Shown piece after piece: positions 14,557 through 24,846 of a DNA stretch of 57,391 nucleotides. A program made the position numbers and the translations under genes. The stretch comes from Pseudomonadota bacterium (GTDB taxonomy: Bacteria > Pseudomonadota > Gammaproteobacteria > Burkholderiales > Gallionellaceae), in NCBI GenBank assembly GCA_021800795.1, contig JAJYYO010000023.1, forward strand, positions 1 to 57,391, read 5' to 3'. Each line of letters starts with the position of its first letter. Position 1 is the first letter of the stretch. The notes under the pieces are model-generated. The model did not search any database, was not told the DNA's origin, and worked only from the letters and a program-made list of their open reading frames with translations.

Positions 14557-17500
14557 ATGAACCCCGCATCCCCCAATGTCCTGCAACCGGGCTTGATTGC
14601 TTTTCACGGCAATCGTGCCGAGGATTTGGCACAGGTTGTGATCGGCTGGATACAACGGCACCCCCTGAACCCCCTCGAAGAAGAGATCATTCTGGTTCAG
14701 AGCAACGGCATGGCGGAATGGATCAAGATGGAGCTGGCCCGCACGGGTGGCGTCTGCGCCGCTACCCGGGCCGAGTTGCCGTCGCGTTTTTTGTGGCGCA
14801 CTTACCGCCAGATACTGGGCCGCGAAGCGGTTCCGGGCGAATCCCCTTTGGACAAGGTGCCCATGATCTGGCGCCTGATACAGCTGCTGCCGACCTTGAT
14901 TTTCAGGCCGGATTTTGCGCCGGTCGCCGGATTTCTAAAGGCTGACGAACCGGATCGAATGCTGCAACTGGCCTCCAGATTGGCCGACCTCTTCGACCAG
15001 TACCAGAACTATCGCGCCGACTGGCTCGATGCGTGGGCGCAGGGAAAAGATCATCTGGTCATGAATAACGGCTCGATAACCGGGTTGCCGGCCGAGCAGC
15101 GCTGGCAACCGCAATTGTGGCGTGCAGTGCTGCAAACGCTGGACGAACAACAAAAGCTGTGCATCCGACCCAGCCTGCATCAGCGCGTTCTGGCAAGGCT
15201 GGACTCAGGCGAGCCTTTCGCCGGCATGATCGCACAACGGGTGATCGTGTTCGGCATGAGCCAGATACCCTGGGTCACCTTGCAGGCGCTGGCGGCGCTG
15301 GCGCCTTACAGCCAGATCATCCTGGCCATTCCGAACCCCTGCCGTTTCTACTGGGGCGACATCATGGATGGCCGTGAGTTGTTGCAATCACAGCGCCGCA
15401 GGCAGCCTTTTCGCGAGGGACGGGATCTTTCATCCCTGCCCCTGGAGGAGATGCACGCCCATGCCCACCCGCTGCTGGCGGCCTGGGGGCGTCAGGGTCG
15501 CGACTTCATTCGTCAACTCGACGTCTTTGACGATGCAGAGCAGAGTCGCCGCCAGTTCGATCAGGCCCGTGTCGACCTGTTTGACGAGTCGGAAGAAGAT
15601 GCCCGGACTACCCTGCTCCGGCAGGTGCAGAACCGCATCCGCGATTTGACGCCCCTGCCGGAGCACGACAAAGTCCCGATTGCAGATGACGACTGCTCCA
15701 TCGTTTTTCACAGCGCGCACAGCAAGATACGTGAACTTGAAATCCTGCACGACCAGTTGCTGCTGGCGCTATCAAACGGCTCACTGAACCCGCGCGATGT
15801 GATTGTGATGGTGCCCGACATCGAGCAGATGGCGCCTTTCATCCGCGCGGTATTCGGCCAGTACAGGCAACAGGATGCCCGGTACATTCCATTCGATATT
15901 GCCGACATGAGTGCCAAAACGAGCAGCCCGCTGATCGGCGCCATAGACTGGCTGCTTGGTCTGCCGCAACAGCGCTGCCGCATGAGCGAACTGGTGGACC
16001 TGCTGGAGTTGCCCGCGATAGCCGCCCGATTCGGGATCGAGCAGGAGTCATTGCCTAAACTCACCCGCTGGATGGCGGGCGCCGGAATCCGCTGGGGCCT
16101 CAATGAGGCGCACCGCACCGATCTGGGACTTGCGGCCTGCGGCGAACAAAACAGCGCCTGGTTTGGACTGCACAGAATGCTGCTGGGATATGCCAGCGGC
16201 GCGGCGAGGACCGATGACCCTCTGGCGGCATTTGATGACATTGAGCCGTATCCCGAGGTGGGCGGACTGGAAGCGGAACTGGCAGGTTCGCTTGCGCATC
16301 TGTTGCAAACGCTGGTGAATTGGTGGACGGTGGCGGGCACACCTGCTGCGCCGGAAACCTGGGTCGAACGGGGCCGTACCTTGCTGTCAGAAATGGTGAA
16401 GGCCGAATCACTAGCGGACAGGCAGGCCGTGAGCGCGCTGGAAGATGGGCTTGTCGCATGGCACAGGGCCTGCGAACAGGCGGGTTTTTGCGAGGAAGTG
16501 CCTTTGATGGCGGCCCGCACAGCCTGGCTGGAGGCGATAGAAACTCCCGGCCTGAACCAGCGTTTCAGGGCCGGCGGCGTCACTTTCTGCACGCTGATGC
16601 CGATGCGCGCCATTCCGTTTGAAATGGTTTGTCTGCTGGGCATGAACGATGGCGACTACCCCAGGCAGAGCATGCGCAGCGACTTTGACCTGATGGGTCT
16701 GCCGGGGACGAGTCGGCCCGGCGACCGCTCCCGTCGCGACGATGACCGCCAGCTGATGCTCGAAGCCCTGCTGTCCGCACGAAGGATTTTTTATGTGAGC
16801 TGGTGCGGTCACAGCGTGCGCGATAACAGCGAACAAGCGCCCTCTGTGCTGGTGTCGCAATTGCGTGATTACCTGAGCTCAGGCTGGGGCCGGAAGGTCG
16901 TCGCTGACCGTACCACCCGACATCCCCTGCAACCCTTCAGCCGGCGCTATTTTGAAGCGGGCGGCCCGTTGCACACCTACGCCCGCGAGTGGCGAACCAT
17001 CCATGAACCGCTGTCGACTGCCGAATCGCCGATGGCGGATCAGACTCGACCCCCGGGTGATCCGAAAACCGCCGAGTCTCTGCCAGCGTTTAACCCCGAC
17101 TTGCCGGTGACCCTCAGTCAGTTGGTCCGCTTTCTGCGCAATCCCGCCAGGGAATTTTTCCAAAAACGCCTGCTGGTGACGTTTGCAGATGACGAGGAAG
17201 AGCATGACGACGAGGAATGTTTCGCGCTCGATGGGCTTCAGGAATACGGACTGATCCGGGACTTGCTGGCCACTGCTACCGCAGCTATGGAGACGGCCTG
17301 CGTCACAAGATCCCTGACGCAATTGCGCAAAGCCGGCGAGTTGCCGCTCAAAGGATTCGGGGATCTCAAACAGCAAGCCCTGCAAAGAGTCCTGACCACC
17401 ATGTTGAAAGCCTGGCATGACGCACAGGCCCGCTTCCCCGATGCGGCGGAACGGCAGCCGGTGCGCCTGCAAGCCGGTGCCGTAGTTCTGGAAGACTGGA

Positions 17501-18054
17501 TAGACCACCTGCGCCGGGGAGATACTCCGGCCGAGCGCAGCGAAGAATCCCACTGCGCATGGCTGGCGCTCGAACCCGGCAATCTGTGTGAGAATGGGAA
17601 AAAACCCGTTGCTCGCCCGGACAAACTGCTGGGCCCCTGGGTACGCAGCCTGGCCATCGCCGCCGCCGGTGTCAGTGCCCGGGGTGTACTGGTCGGGCGG
17701 GACGGGGTTATTGAAATCTCGCCGATGCCCGGGGATGAGTCCAAAAAAACGCTCGGTATGCTGCTGACACTGTGGCTCGAAGGAATGAACTCGCCGCTGC
17801 CTTTGCCGCCCGCAACGGCGCTGGCTTGGCTTACCGAAAAAAATGCCGCCTCCCGATATGAAGGCGGACACATGCAACGGGGCGATGTGCAGGAGTACTG
17901 CATGGTCAGAATGTTTCCGGACTATGAGGCGCTCACCGCCGACGGTCGCTTCGAGGCACTGGCGCAACAGGTCTACAGGCCTCTGCTGGATTGGGTAGCG
18001 CAGCATGTGACAGCCGGCTTTCACGCCGACGAGCGGACTGGGATTGCCGCATGA
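14557..18054 (+). CDS. recC: Exonuclease V subunit RecC
   Basis: A protein of 1165 residues, the usual size for RecC, the subunit of RecBCD that splits the duplex and scans for Chi. Recognisable features: the N-terminal helicase-like segment starting LIAFHGNRAEDLAQVVIGWI, VQSNGMAEWIKMELA, the FGMSQIPWVTLQAL region, CLLGMNDGDYPR and a C-terminal domain beginning SLPAFNPDLPVTLSQLVRFL. AGGAG stands before the ATG at 14557. The stop overlaps the recB start (ATGA), and the three genes form a recC-recB-recD operon in that order. Beta- and gammaproteobacterial RecC proteins share this architecture. Confidence 0.95.
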   Translation: MNPASPNVLQPGLIAFHGNRAEDLAQVVIGWIQRHPLNPLEEEIILVQSNGMAEWIKMELARTGGVCAATRAELPSRFLWRTYRQILGREAVPGESPLDKVPMIWRLIQLLPTLIFRPDFAPVAGFLKADEPDRMLQLASRLADLFDQYQNYRADWLDAWAQGKDHLVMNNGSITGLPAEQRWQPQLWRAVLQTLDEQQKLCIRPSLHQRVLARLDSGEPFAGMIAQRVIVFGMSQIPWVTLQALAALAPYSQIILAIPNPCRFYWGDIMDGRELLQSQRRRQPFREGRDLSSLPLEEMHAHAHPLLAAWGRQGRDFIRQLDVFDDAEQSRRQFDQARVDLFDESEEDARTTLLRQVQNRIRDLTPLPEHDKVPIADDDCSIVFHSAHSKIRELEILHDQLLLALSNGSLNPRDVIVMVPDIEQMAPFIRAVFGQYRQQDARYIPFDIADMSAKTSSPLIGAIDWLLGLPQQRCRMSELVDLLELPAIAARFGIEQESLPKLTRWMAGAGIRWGLNEAHRTDLGLAACGEQNSAWFGLHRMLLGYASGAARTDDPLAAFDDIEPYPEVGGLEAELAGSLAHLLQTLVNWWTVAGTPAAPETWVERGRTLLSEMVKAESLADRQAVSALEDGLVAWHRACEQAGFCEEVPLMAARTAWLEAIETPGLNQRFRAGGVTFCTLMPMRAIPFEMVCLLGMNDGDYPRQSMRSDFDLMGLPGTSRPGDRSRRDDDRQLMLEALLSARRIFYVSWCGHSVRDNSEQAPSVLVSQLRDYLSSGWGRKVVADRTTRHPLQPFSRRYFEAGGPLHTYAREWRTIHEPLSTAESPMADQTRPPGDPKTAESLPAFNPDLPVTLSQLVRFLRNPAREFFQKRLLVTFADDEEEHDDEECFALDGLQEYGLIRDLLATATAAMETACVTRSLTQLRKAGELPLKGFGDLKQQALQRVLTTMLKAWHDAQARFPDAAERQPVRLQAGAVVLEDWIDHLRRGDTPAERSEESHCAWLALEPGNLCENGKKPVARPDKLLGPWVRSLAIAAAGVSARGVLVGRDGVIEISPMPGDESKKTLGMLLTLWLEGMNSPLPLPPATALAWLTEKNAASRYEGGHMQRGDVQEYCMVRMFPDYEALTADGRFEALAQQVYRPLLDWVAQHVTAGFHADERTGIAA

Positions 18055-21000
18055 AAACCAGCAAGGAACACGCTTCCATGACCCCCTCCACAAGCCAGAT
18101 ACTGCAGGCTGAATCCTTTGTTCTTTGGGGCAGCCGGCTCATCGAGGCGAGTGCGGGCACCGGCAAAACCTGGACCATCGCCGCCCTGTACTTGCGTCTG
18201 GTGCTGGGCCATGGCAAAGATCATGGTTTTGAGCGCCCGTTGCGCCCTTCGGAGATACTGGTGATGACCTTCACCCGGGCTGCCACGCGCGAATTGTCGG
18301 ATCGTATTCGTGAGCGGCTGCTCAACGCAGCGCAATGCTTCAGAGGCGAAGTCGATGCCGGCGATGAATTTCTGGCGACCCTGATGAACGCCTATGAAGC
18401 GGGTCCCGAGCGCAACCGTGCCGCCTGGGCCCTGGCAACGGCGGCAGAGGGCATGGACGATGCGTCAGTGCATACGATAGATGCCTGGTGTCAGCGCATG
18501 TTAAGGGAACATGCGTTTGACAGCGGCAGTCTCTTTGACGAAGAACTGGTCGCCGACGAGGAAGCCATGCGCATCGAAGCGGCTCAGGATTACTGGCGTC
18601 AGGCGTGCTATCCCCTGTCTTCTGAACTTCTGTCACAGGTGCTGAGCATCTGGAGTGGCGTGGATAAGCTGATCGCCGACATGCGCGAACTGATCAATCA
18701 GGACATCCCTCCGTCGGCGGGGAATGGGACGCTGGCGGAAGTTCTGACCCGGGCCACAGCGCAGCGCGCCTTTGCACTCGACCGACTCAGGGCAGGCTGG
18801 GCCAGCCGCGCACGATCCATGCAGGACTGGCTGGACGGTCAAACCGCTGCCGGAAACAGCGGCTGGGATGGCCGAAAACTCGCCTCCAGGCACTACACTG
18901 CCTGGCTGACCACCCTCAGGGATTGGGCCCATGGTCAGACAGCGGATGAAAAACCAGACCTGAAATCCGGCTGGGATCGACTCACTCCCGAAGGCTTGAT
19001 GGAGGCCCGCAAAACAGATGCCGTCTCGATTGTACTGCCTGCCGAATTTGCACAGCTTGCCGCACTCAGAAAGGCGATCGACCAATTACCCGAGATCGGC
19101 GTGGCCGTGCGCTTGCACGCGGCAGCCAAAGTAGCGTTGCGGCTGCTGCAACTCAAACGGCAGACCGGCAGCTTCGGTTTCTCGGACATGCTGCACCGGC
19201 TCAACAGCGCCTTGCAAGGCGGGAACGGCGCACAGCTGCGTGAGCGCATTCTGGCACAGTACCCGGTCATTCTGATCGACGAGTTTCAGGACACCTCACC
19301 GCTACAGTACCAGATATTCGATCAAATTTACAAAACCCGCAGCTGCGACCGGCACAGCGCCTTGCTGCTGATCGGCGACCCCAAGCAGTCGATTTATGGC
19401 TTTCGCGGCGCCGACATTTACAGCTATATGCAGGCACGCCGCGCCACTGCAGGCCGCCACTACGTGCTGGAGACCAATTTCCGCTCAACGCGGGCTCTGG
19501 TCGGTGTGGTCAACCACTGGTTTGCCCACGCCGACAGCCGTCGCGGCGAGGGTGCGTTCATGTACCGCAAGGATGAGGACAACCCCCTGCCGTTCGTGAA
19601 TGTTCGCGCCAGGGGACGCCCTGAGCAACTGGTCAATTCGCAGGGCGCAGTGCCGCCCATGACGCTGGTGCATGACCTCGAAGCGCGCAACGCCGATGAC
19701 ACCCGGAAACTCTTTGCTGCGCGCTGTGCCGAGCAAATCGTCTCATGGCTCAACGACCCGCAAGCCGGCTTTATGGAACAGGCGGATGAGCCTGTTTTCA
19801 AGCCGCTGCGACCTGCCGACATTGCAGTCCTGGTGCGCACAGGCAAGGAAGCTGCGGCCGTGCGCCGCGAACTTGAACGCCGGCAGGTGGCCTCGGTTTA
19901 CCTCTCGGACAAGGAATCGGTGTTCGACAGTGTCGAGGCTCATGACCTGGTGCACTGGCTGCGTGCCGTCGCCGCGCCGCAAGACGTTCGACTGGTGCGT
20001 GCAGCGCTTGCCACCCGTACCGTGGGATTGAGTCTGGATGAGTTGGGCAGGCTTGCCGGCAACGACGAAGCCTTCGATGCGCGCTGCGACCAATTGCGCC
20101 AGTTGCGCACCGTCTGGCAGCAGCAGGGGGTGCTGGCGATGCTGCGTCAGACCCTGCATCAGCTCGGACTTGCGCCCCGCTGGCTCGTCGCCCCGGATGG
20201 CGAACGCAGACTGACCAATTTTCTGCATCTGGCTGAACTACTGCAAACAGCGAGCAGCACCCTGGACGGCGAGCATGCCCTGATCCGCTGGCTGCTCACC
20301 GAGATGAGCGAGGACAGCGCCCGGAGTGATGAACAGGTGGTCAGGCTGGAAAGCGATGCCGATCTGGTCAAGGTCGTCACCATACACAAGAGCAAGGGGC
20401 TCGAATACCCGCTGGTATGCCTGCCCTATGTCACCAGCTTCAGGGAAAAAGACCGCCGGTTCACCACCTTCGTCAACCTGGCCGATGAAGAGGGGCGCCG
20501 CGAACTGCGCTTGCAGTTCACCGATGACGAACTGGCCCTGGCCGATAAAGACCGGCTCAGGGAAGATTTAAGGCTGCTGTATGTGGCGCTGACTCGCGCG
20601 CGACATACCTTGTGGCTAGGATTTTCCGCTGTCAAAGTCGGCAAAGGCGAGCAAACCCGCAAAAGCGCCGCAGGCTATCTGATCGGGGGCGCAGAGCAGA
20701 TAGACGCGGCAAACTGGCTCGCGCCATTGCAACAGTTTGCCGGCACATGTGCCGATATTGTGCTGCAACCGGCAGAACAATACACGCCCTGCACCACCCT
20801 GACACGGGCACCGGCGGATACCGCCTTGCAGGACAGGCCCGACTACCATGCATCCTTCGAGCGCAACTGGACAATAGGGAGCTTTTCCAGACTGGTCAGA
20901 GATCTGCCCCCCGCGACTTCCGATCTGTCGCCTCTTACGGCGTTCAGAGCTGCCGATGACGAAAGCAGCCTGTCGGAAAATGATGCGCCGCTGCACGAGC

Positions 21001-21743
21001 AGCCCCTGAGCCGTCCGGCAGCATGGCACCAGTTTGCACGGGGGATGGACGCCGGCAACTTTCTTCACGAGCAACTGGAGTGGCTGGCGACTGAAGGCTT
21101 TGCCTTGCCCGGGAACGACCAGATGGCCGCGCGGCTGCGACGCCGCTGTGAGCGCGCCGGACATGGCGCGCATGCAGAAGAGGTCGTATCCTGGCTGAGC
21201 CAGATCGTGCAAACCCGCCTGCCCGGGCCCGATGCGGCACTCGCCGATCTGACCACTGTGCTGCCCGAAATGGAATTCTGGTTGCCGACGCAACAGGTTG
21301 AGGCCAAAGAAATAGATGCGCTGTGTCGCAAGCACCTGTTGCCGGGCGCCGATCGTCCGTATCTTGCCGAGCGGCAGCTGCACGGCATGCTGCTGGGGTT
21401 TGCCGATCTGGTGTTCGAGAAGGGGGGCAAGTACTGGGTGCTGGACTACAAATCGAATCATCTGGGCGATGAGGATGCCGCATACGACAGCAGCGCCCTT
21501 ACCCGCTCCATGGCCTCGCACCGCTATGACGTACAGGCTGCCATCTACCTGCTGGCCCTGCACCGGCTGCTGAAAGCCAGACTGGGCGGCAGCTACCATC
21601 CGGAAAAACAGCTGGGTGGCGCAGTCTACCTTTACCTGCGCGGCATCAACGGCCCGCAAAGCGGGGTTTGCCTCGTTCCGCCCTGCATCCCGTTGCTGGA
21701 TACACTCGACGCCTTGCTGAACAATGAGGTCTTGCCGATATGA
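18051..21743 (+). CDS. recB: Exonuclease V subunit RecB (helicase-nuclease)
   Basis: The 3'-5' UvrD-like helicase and only nuclease of RecBCD, 1230 residues from the ATG at 18051, which overlaps the recC stop (ATGA); an upstream in-frame start would run inside recC. Motifs in order: Walker A EASAGTGKTW (32-41), MTFTRAATREL, motif II LIDEFQDTSPLQYQIF, DPKQSIYGFRGAD, TNFRSTRALV, motif V TIHKSKGLEYPLV, motif VI LLYVALTRARH. The C-terminal nuclease carries WVLDYKSNHLG with D1132 and K1134, the metal and catalytic residues. It acts in repair of double-strand ends and destruction of foreign linear DNA. Confidence 0.96.
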   Translation: MKTSKEHASMTPSTSQILQAESFVLWGSRLIEASAGTGKTWTIAALYLRLVLGHGKDHGFERPLRPSEILVMTFTRAATRELSDRIRERLLNAAQCFRGEVDAGDEFLATLMNAYEAGPERNRAAWALATAAEGMDDASVHTIDAWCQRMLREHAFDSGSLFDEELVADEEAMRIEAAQDYWRQACYPLSSELLSQVLSIWSGVDKLIADMRELINQDIPPSAGNGTLAEVLTRATAQRAFALDRLRAGWASRARSMQDWLDGQTAAGNSGWDGRKLASRHYTAWLTTLRDWAHGQTADEKPDLKSGWDRLTPEGLMEARKTDAVSIVLPAEFAQLAALRKAIDQLPEIGVAVRLHAAAKVALRLLQLKRQTGSFGFSDMLHRLNSALQGGNGAQLRERILAQYPVILIDEFQDTSPLQYQIFDQIYKTRSCDRHSALLLIGDPKQSIYGFRGADIYSYMQARRATAGRHYVLETNFRSTRALVGVVNHWFAHADSRRGEGAFMYRKDEDNPLPFVNVRARGRPEQLVNSQGAVPPMTLVHDLEARNADDTRKLFAARCAEQIVSWLNDPQAGFMEQADEPVFKPLRPADIAVLVRTGKEAAAVRRELERRQVASVYLSDKESVFDSVEAHDLVHWLRAVAAPQDVRLVRAALATRTVGLSLDELGRLAGNDEAFDARCDQLRQLRTVWQQQGVLAMLRQTLHQLGLAPRWLVAPDGERRLTNFLHLAELLQTASSTLDGEHALIRWLLTEMSEDSARSDEQVVRLESDADLVKVVTIHKSKGLEYPLVCLPYVTSFREKDRRFTTFVNLADEEGRRELRLQFTDDELALADKDRLREDLRLLYVALTRARHTLWLGFSAVKVGKGEQTRKSAAGYLIGGAEQIDAANWLAPLQQFAGTCADIVLQPAEQYTPCTTLTRAPADTALQDRPDYHASFERNWTIGSFSRLVRDLPPATSDLSPLTAFRAADDESSLSENDAPLHEQPLSRPAAWHQFARGMDAGNFLHEQLEWLATEGFALPGNDQMAARLRRRCERAGHGAHAEEVVSWLSQIVQTRLPGPDAALADLTTVLPEMEFWLPTQQVEAKEIDALCRKHLLPGADRPYLAERQLHGMLLGFADLVFEKGGKYWVLDYKSNHLGDEDAAYDSSALTRSMASHRYDVQAAIYLLALHRLLKARLGGSYHPEKQLGGAVYLYLRGINGPQSGVCLVPPCIPLLDTLDALLNNEVLPI

Positions 21744-23812
21744 GCGCCTCCACCCAGGATTCGAGCGATGCCGCCATGAATGAATCTGCCCTGCAAATTA
21801 TCCCTGAAAATACCCCAGCGCTCCCGGCAGACCCGCTGACCATACTGCACGGCTGGGCCGAAAATGGCTGGCTTCGCCGCCTGGACAGCGCTCTGGCGGC
21901 CTTCATGCGCGAGCTGGATTCATCCGCAACACCCGCCCTGCTGGTGAGCACGGCGGTATTGGCCCAGATGGAGGGGCGCGGGCATACTTGCCTGCCCCTG
22001 CGGCGGCTGGTCGCGCAGCCGGATGAGATACTGGCATGGCCGCAGGCCGCACATAAGGAGTTAACCGCACTGTGGCTGACGCTGCCCGGCAATTTGTCCG
22101 ACTGGCTGAGCGCCTTGAGGACAAGTCCGCTGGTACGCTCGATCACCTTGAACCCCTCCAGCTCCCATGAAGAGACCGATCGCGGCCAACCTCTGGTGCT
22201 TGGCGGCACCACCGATGAACCGCTGCTGTATTTGCGCCGCTACTGGCTGCACGAACGCCAGGTTTCCTGTGATGTCCTGCAACGCACAACGGCTGTCCAC
22301 CCCGTGGATGAGGCGCCGGTCAGGCGATGGCTGGATCGCCTGTTCGATCCGTCGGGCAATGAAGTCGACTGGCAAAAACTGGCTTGTGCGGTAGCCCTGC
22401 GCGCCAGTCTCACCGTCATTACCGGAGGCCCCGGCACCGGCAAGACCTACACCGCCGCCCGTTTGCTGGCTTTGCTTTTTGCCACCCATGCAGAACCCGA
22501 GCGCCTGCGCGTAGCGCTGGCAGCGCCCACCGGCAAGGCAGCGGCAAGGCTGCGTCAATCGATAGATGTTTCCTTGCAGGAATTGAGCCGTCGTCTGGGC
22601 AACGAGCTCGATCTGGAAACGTTCACCAGGCGCATGGGCGCAGCCAGAACCTTGCACTCACTGCTGGGCGCACGGCCCGACACGCGACAGTTGCGCTTCA
22701 ATGCCAGCCATCTGCTGGATATAGACATCCTCATCGTGGACGAGGCCTCCATGATTCATCTTGAAATGATGGCGGCCCTGCTGCAAGCCATGCCGGCAGG
22801 GGCCAGGATTATCTTGCTGGGCGACAAGGATCAGCTGGCCTCGGTGGAAGCAGGGGCCGTGCTTGGCGACCTTTGCCGCGACGCATTGCACGGTCATTAC
22901 GACCCGGAAACCGCACGCTATGCAAAGGCCGTTGCAGGCATTACCCTGCCCCGCGAATTTCTGGCAGACGATGCTAAAACCACGCCGCTGGCGCAGCAGA
23001 CGGTGATGCTGCGCAAGAGTCGCCGCTTTGGAGGACTCATCGGTCAGCTGGCCTGGGCGGTCAATAATGGCAATGCCGAACTGGCCCGGCAACTGATCGC
23101 CCGCGATACGACAGGCATCTTGCAGACAACATCCCACCCGACTGCGGGCACGGCGCCGGATCTGGCAGTCCATGGCAGACCGGGAGCCCCCGCCTGTTAC
23201 GCCGACTATTTGCGCCTGGTCAGATCGCCGCCCCGGGACGCCATGACCCATGCAGATCACCATGAAAGCTGGGTAAAAAGCGTGTTGCTGGCTTTTGAGC
23301 GGTTTCGCATCCTGTGTGCTGTCCATGAGGGAGACTGGGGCACCGAAAGTTTAAATGCAGCCGTCCAGCAGGCACTGGCGGCGGCAGGCCTTTTAAAGCC
23401 TGCGGGTGAGTGGTTTGCCGGCCGCCCCGTCATGGTCACCCGCAACGATCCGGAACTGGGCGTTTTTAATGGTGATGTGGGCGTGGCGCTGCCAGGCACG
23501 AGAGCTTATTCCGCGCTGCGCGTCTACTTTCTGGACGGCGACCGCTTGCGCTCGGTCGGCGTGAGCCGGTTGGCCCACGTGGAAACCGCATTTGCCATGA
23601 CCGTGCACAAGAGCCAGGGTTCCGAGTTCCTGCATACCGCACTGGTACTGCCACTGGGCGGCGCCAAAGTATTGACCCGGGAACTGGTTTACACCGGCAT
23701 CACCCGCGCGCGGGAGAATTTCACGCTGATTGAAGGGCAGGCGGGATTGCTGCACCAGGCGATTGAGCAGCAATCTCAGCGTGCCAGTGGCCTGGGGTTG
23801 CAGCTGGGGTGA
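21740..23812 (+). CDS. recD: Exonuclease V subunit RecD (5'-3' helicase)
   Basis: The SF1B helicase subunit of RecBCD, 690 residues. Its ATG overlaps the recB stop. Walker A TGGPGTGKTYTAARLL is at 228-243, Walker B LIVDEASMIHLEMMAALL, then LLGDKDQLASVEAGAVLGD, motif V FAMTVHKSQGSEFLHT and the final LVYTGITRARENFTLIEG. RecD drives fast unwinding on the 5' strand and controls the switch at Chi. No terminator of clear strength is seen in the 140 bases before the convergent fur gene. Confidence 0.96.
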   Translation: MSASTQDSSDAAMNESALQIIPENTPALPADPLTILHGWAENGWLRRLDSALAAFMRELDSSATPALLVSTAVLAQMEGRGHTCLPLRRLVAQPDEILAWPQAAHKELTALWLTLPGNLSDWLSALRTSPLVRSITLNPSSSHEETDRGQPLVLGGTTDEPLLYLRRYWLHERQVSCDVLQRTTAVHPVDEAPVRRWLDRLFDPSGNEVDWQKLACAVALRASLTVITGGPGTGKTYTAARLLALLFATHAEPERLRVALAAPTGKAAARLRQSIDVSLQELSRRLGNELDLETFTRRMGAARTLHSLLGARPDTRQLRFNASHLLDIDILIVDEASMIHLEMMAALLQAMPAGARIILLGDKDQLASVEAGAVLGDLCRDALHGHYDPETARYAKAVAGITLPREFLADDAKTTPLAQQTVMLRKSRRFGGLIGQLAWAVNNGNAELARQLIARDTTGILQTTSHPTAGTAPDLAVHGRPGAPACYADYLRLVRSPPRDAMTHADHHESWVKSVLLAFERFRILCAVHEGDWGTESLNAAVQQALAAAGLLKPAGEWFAGRPVMVTRNDPELGVFNGDVGVALPGTRAYSALRVYFLDGDRLRSVGVSRLAHVETAFAMTVHKSQGSEFLHTALVLPLGGAKVLTRELVYTGITRARENFTLIEGQAGLLHQAIEQQSQRASGLGLQLG

Positions 23813-23952
23813 GCGTCAGGCACAATCCAAACGCCGTCATTGAACTGCGAACTGCGCGCAAGAAAACGGCACTGCAATTGTCAGAACCGCGCAAAAGTTT
23901 ATACAAAGTTCGGGGCAGCCCGGTGCGGCGGTGAAATGCGGCTGTGCACCGG

Positions 23953-24378
23953 TCAACTTTTATACTGACACTTCGGCTTGATGCAATTCGCATAAATGTA
24001 AAGCGAATGATCGTGCACGGCAAAGCCTCGTTCGGCGGCGGCTTTTTTCTGGCGCAATTCGATGGTTGCGTCGTAGAACTCTTCGACCCTTCCGCATTGC
24101 AGGCACACGATATGATCGTGGTGCTCGCCCTGATTGAGTTCGAACACCGACTTGTCGCCCTCGAAGTGGTGCTTGACCAGCAGCCCCGCCTGTTCGAACT
24201 GATTCAACACCCGGTATACCGTCGCCAGCCCCACGTCGTCACCGCTGGCCAGCAGCTTCCTGTAGACATCTTCCGCACTTAAATGCCGATCATTGCCGCT
24301 TTCAAACAGGCTCAACACCTTGAGTCGCGGCAAAGTGGATTTCAGCCCGGCGCTTTTGAGCTGTATCAACTCGTTCAT
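23953..24378 (-). CDS. fur: Ferric uptake regulator Fur
   Basis: A 141-residue metal-dependent repressor. The N-terminal winged helix is LKSAGLKSTLPRLKVLSLF with ATVYRVLNQFEQAGLL as recognition helix. The C-terminal dimerisation part has the His-rich regulatory site GEHHDHIVCLQCGRVEEF and a closing C-x5-C pair (NCIKPKC). It represses iron-uptake genes when Fe(II) is plentiful. It is divergent from the iron-transport operon starting at 24497, and the shared 118-base spacer contains a good Fur box, so both units may be controlled by this protein. Confidence 0.95.
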   Translation of the reverse strand: MNELIQLKSAGLKSTLPRLKVLSLFESGNDRHLSAEDVYRKLLASGDDVGLATVYRVLNQFEQAGLLVKHHFEGDKSVFELNQGEHHDHIVCLQCGRVEEFYDATIELRQKKAAAERGFAVHDHSLYIYANCIKPKCQYKS

Positions 24379-24440
24379 GGTGATGTCTCCGCACAGTGTA
24401 AGGGAAATAAATTATATCAAAAATCACTTGCAATTACAAA

Positions 24441-24455
24441 TGAGAATGATTAGCA
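24441..24455 (+). promoter_or_regulatory. Fur box between fur and the iron-uptake operon
   Basis: TGAGAATGATTAGCA fits the 7-1-7 Fur consensus TGATAAT-A-ATTATCA-type palindrome with one change in each half. It lies 42 bases upstream of the cupredoxin ATG and about 63 bases from the fur ATG, placing it over the expected promoter of either gene. Confidence 0.8.
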
Positions 24456-24496
24456 TTAGCAACAGGTACTTCAAAAACTTTATACGAGGAATCGTC

Positions 24497-24844
24497 ATGC
24501 GAATTTTATTATCCCTGCTGGTCGGCGTATTCGCCCTGCACAATCCGGTGCTGGCCGCCGATGAACCTACGGCATCACTGGTCGTTGACCACCAGAAGTT
24601 TGTCCCTGCCCAGTTAAGCATTCCGGCTGCAAGCAAAACAAAAGTCGTCATTCGCAACCAGGATGCCATGCCGATCGAGTTCGAAAGCTATGACCTTTCG
24701 CGCGAAATCGTCGTGCCCGGACATGGCGAAGTGACGATCTACGTCGGACCGCTGGACGCCGGAAGCTACCGGTTCTTCAATGACTTCGACCATGACATGC
24801 AGGGAGCTATCATCGTCAAACCCGCCGCCGGCAAGGGAAACTGA
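24497..24844 (+). CDS. Periplasmic cupredoxin-fold protein of the FTR1 iron-uptake module
   Basis: A 115-residue protein with a signal peptide (MRILLSLLVGVFALHNPVLAAD) and a cupredoxin-type beta-sandwich: DHQKFVPAQLSIPAASKTKV, VIRNQDAMPIEFESYDLSRE, PLDAGSYRFFNDFDHDM. Small periplasmic proteins of this family stand next to FTR1-type permeases and are thought to handle iron before transport. No Cys-His-Met copper site is apparent, which is common for this subgroup. GAGGA lies before the ATG. The FTR1 gene follows after two bases, so the two are co-translated. The Fur box upstream fits iron control. Confidence 0.85.
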   Translation: MRILLSLLVGVFALHNPVLAADEPTASLVVDHQKFVPAQLSIPAASKTKVVIRNQDAMPIEFESYDLSREIVVPGHGEVTIYVGPLDAGSYRFFNDFDHDMQGAIIVKPAAGKGN

Positions 24845-24846
24845 TC

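Noticed and set aside
15708..16643. Long minus-strand frames inside recC, recB and recD (up to 404 codons)
   Set aside because: They are shadows caused by high GC and codon bias; the plus-strand genes carry all helicase and nuclease motifs.
17991..18050. Extended start of recB inside recC
   Set aside because: The ATG at 18051 overlaps the recC stop in the usual ATGA manner and gives the family N-terminus.
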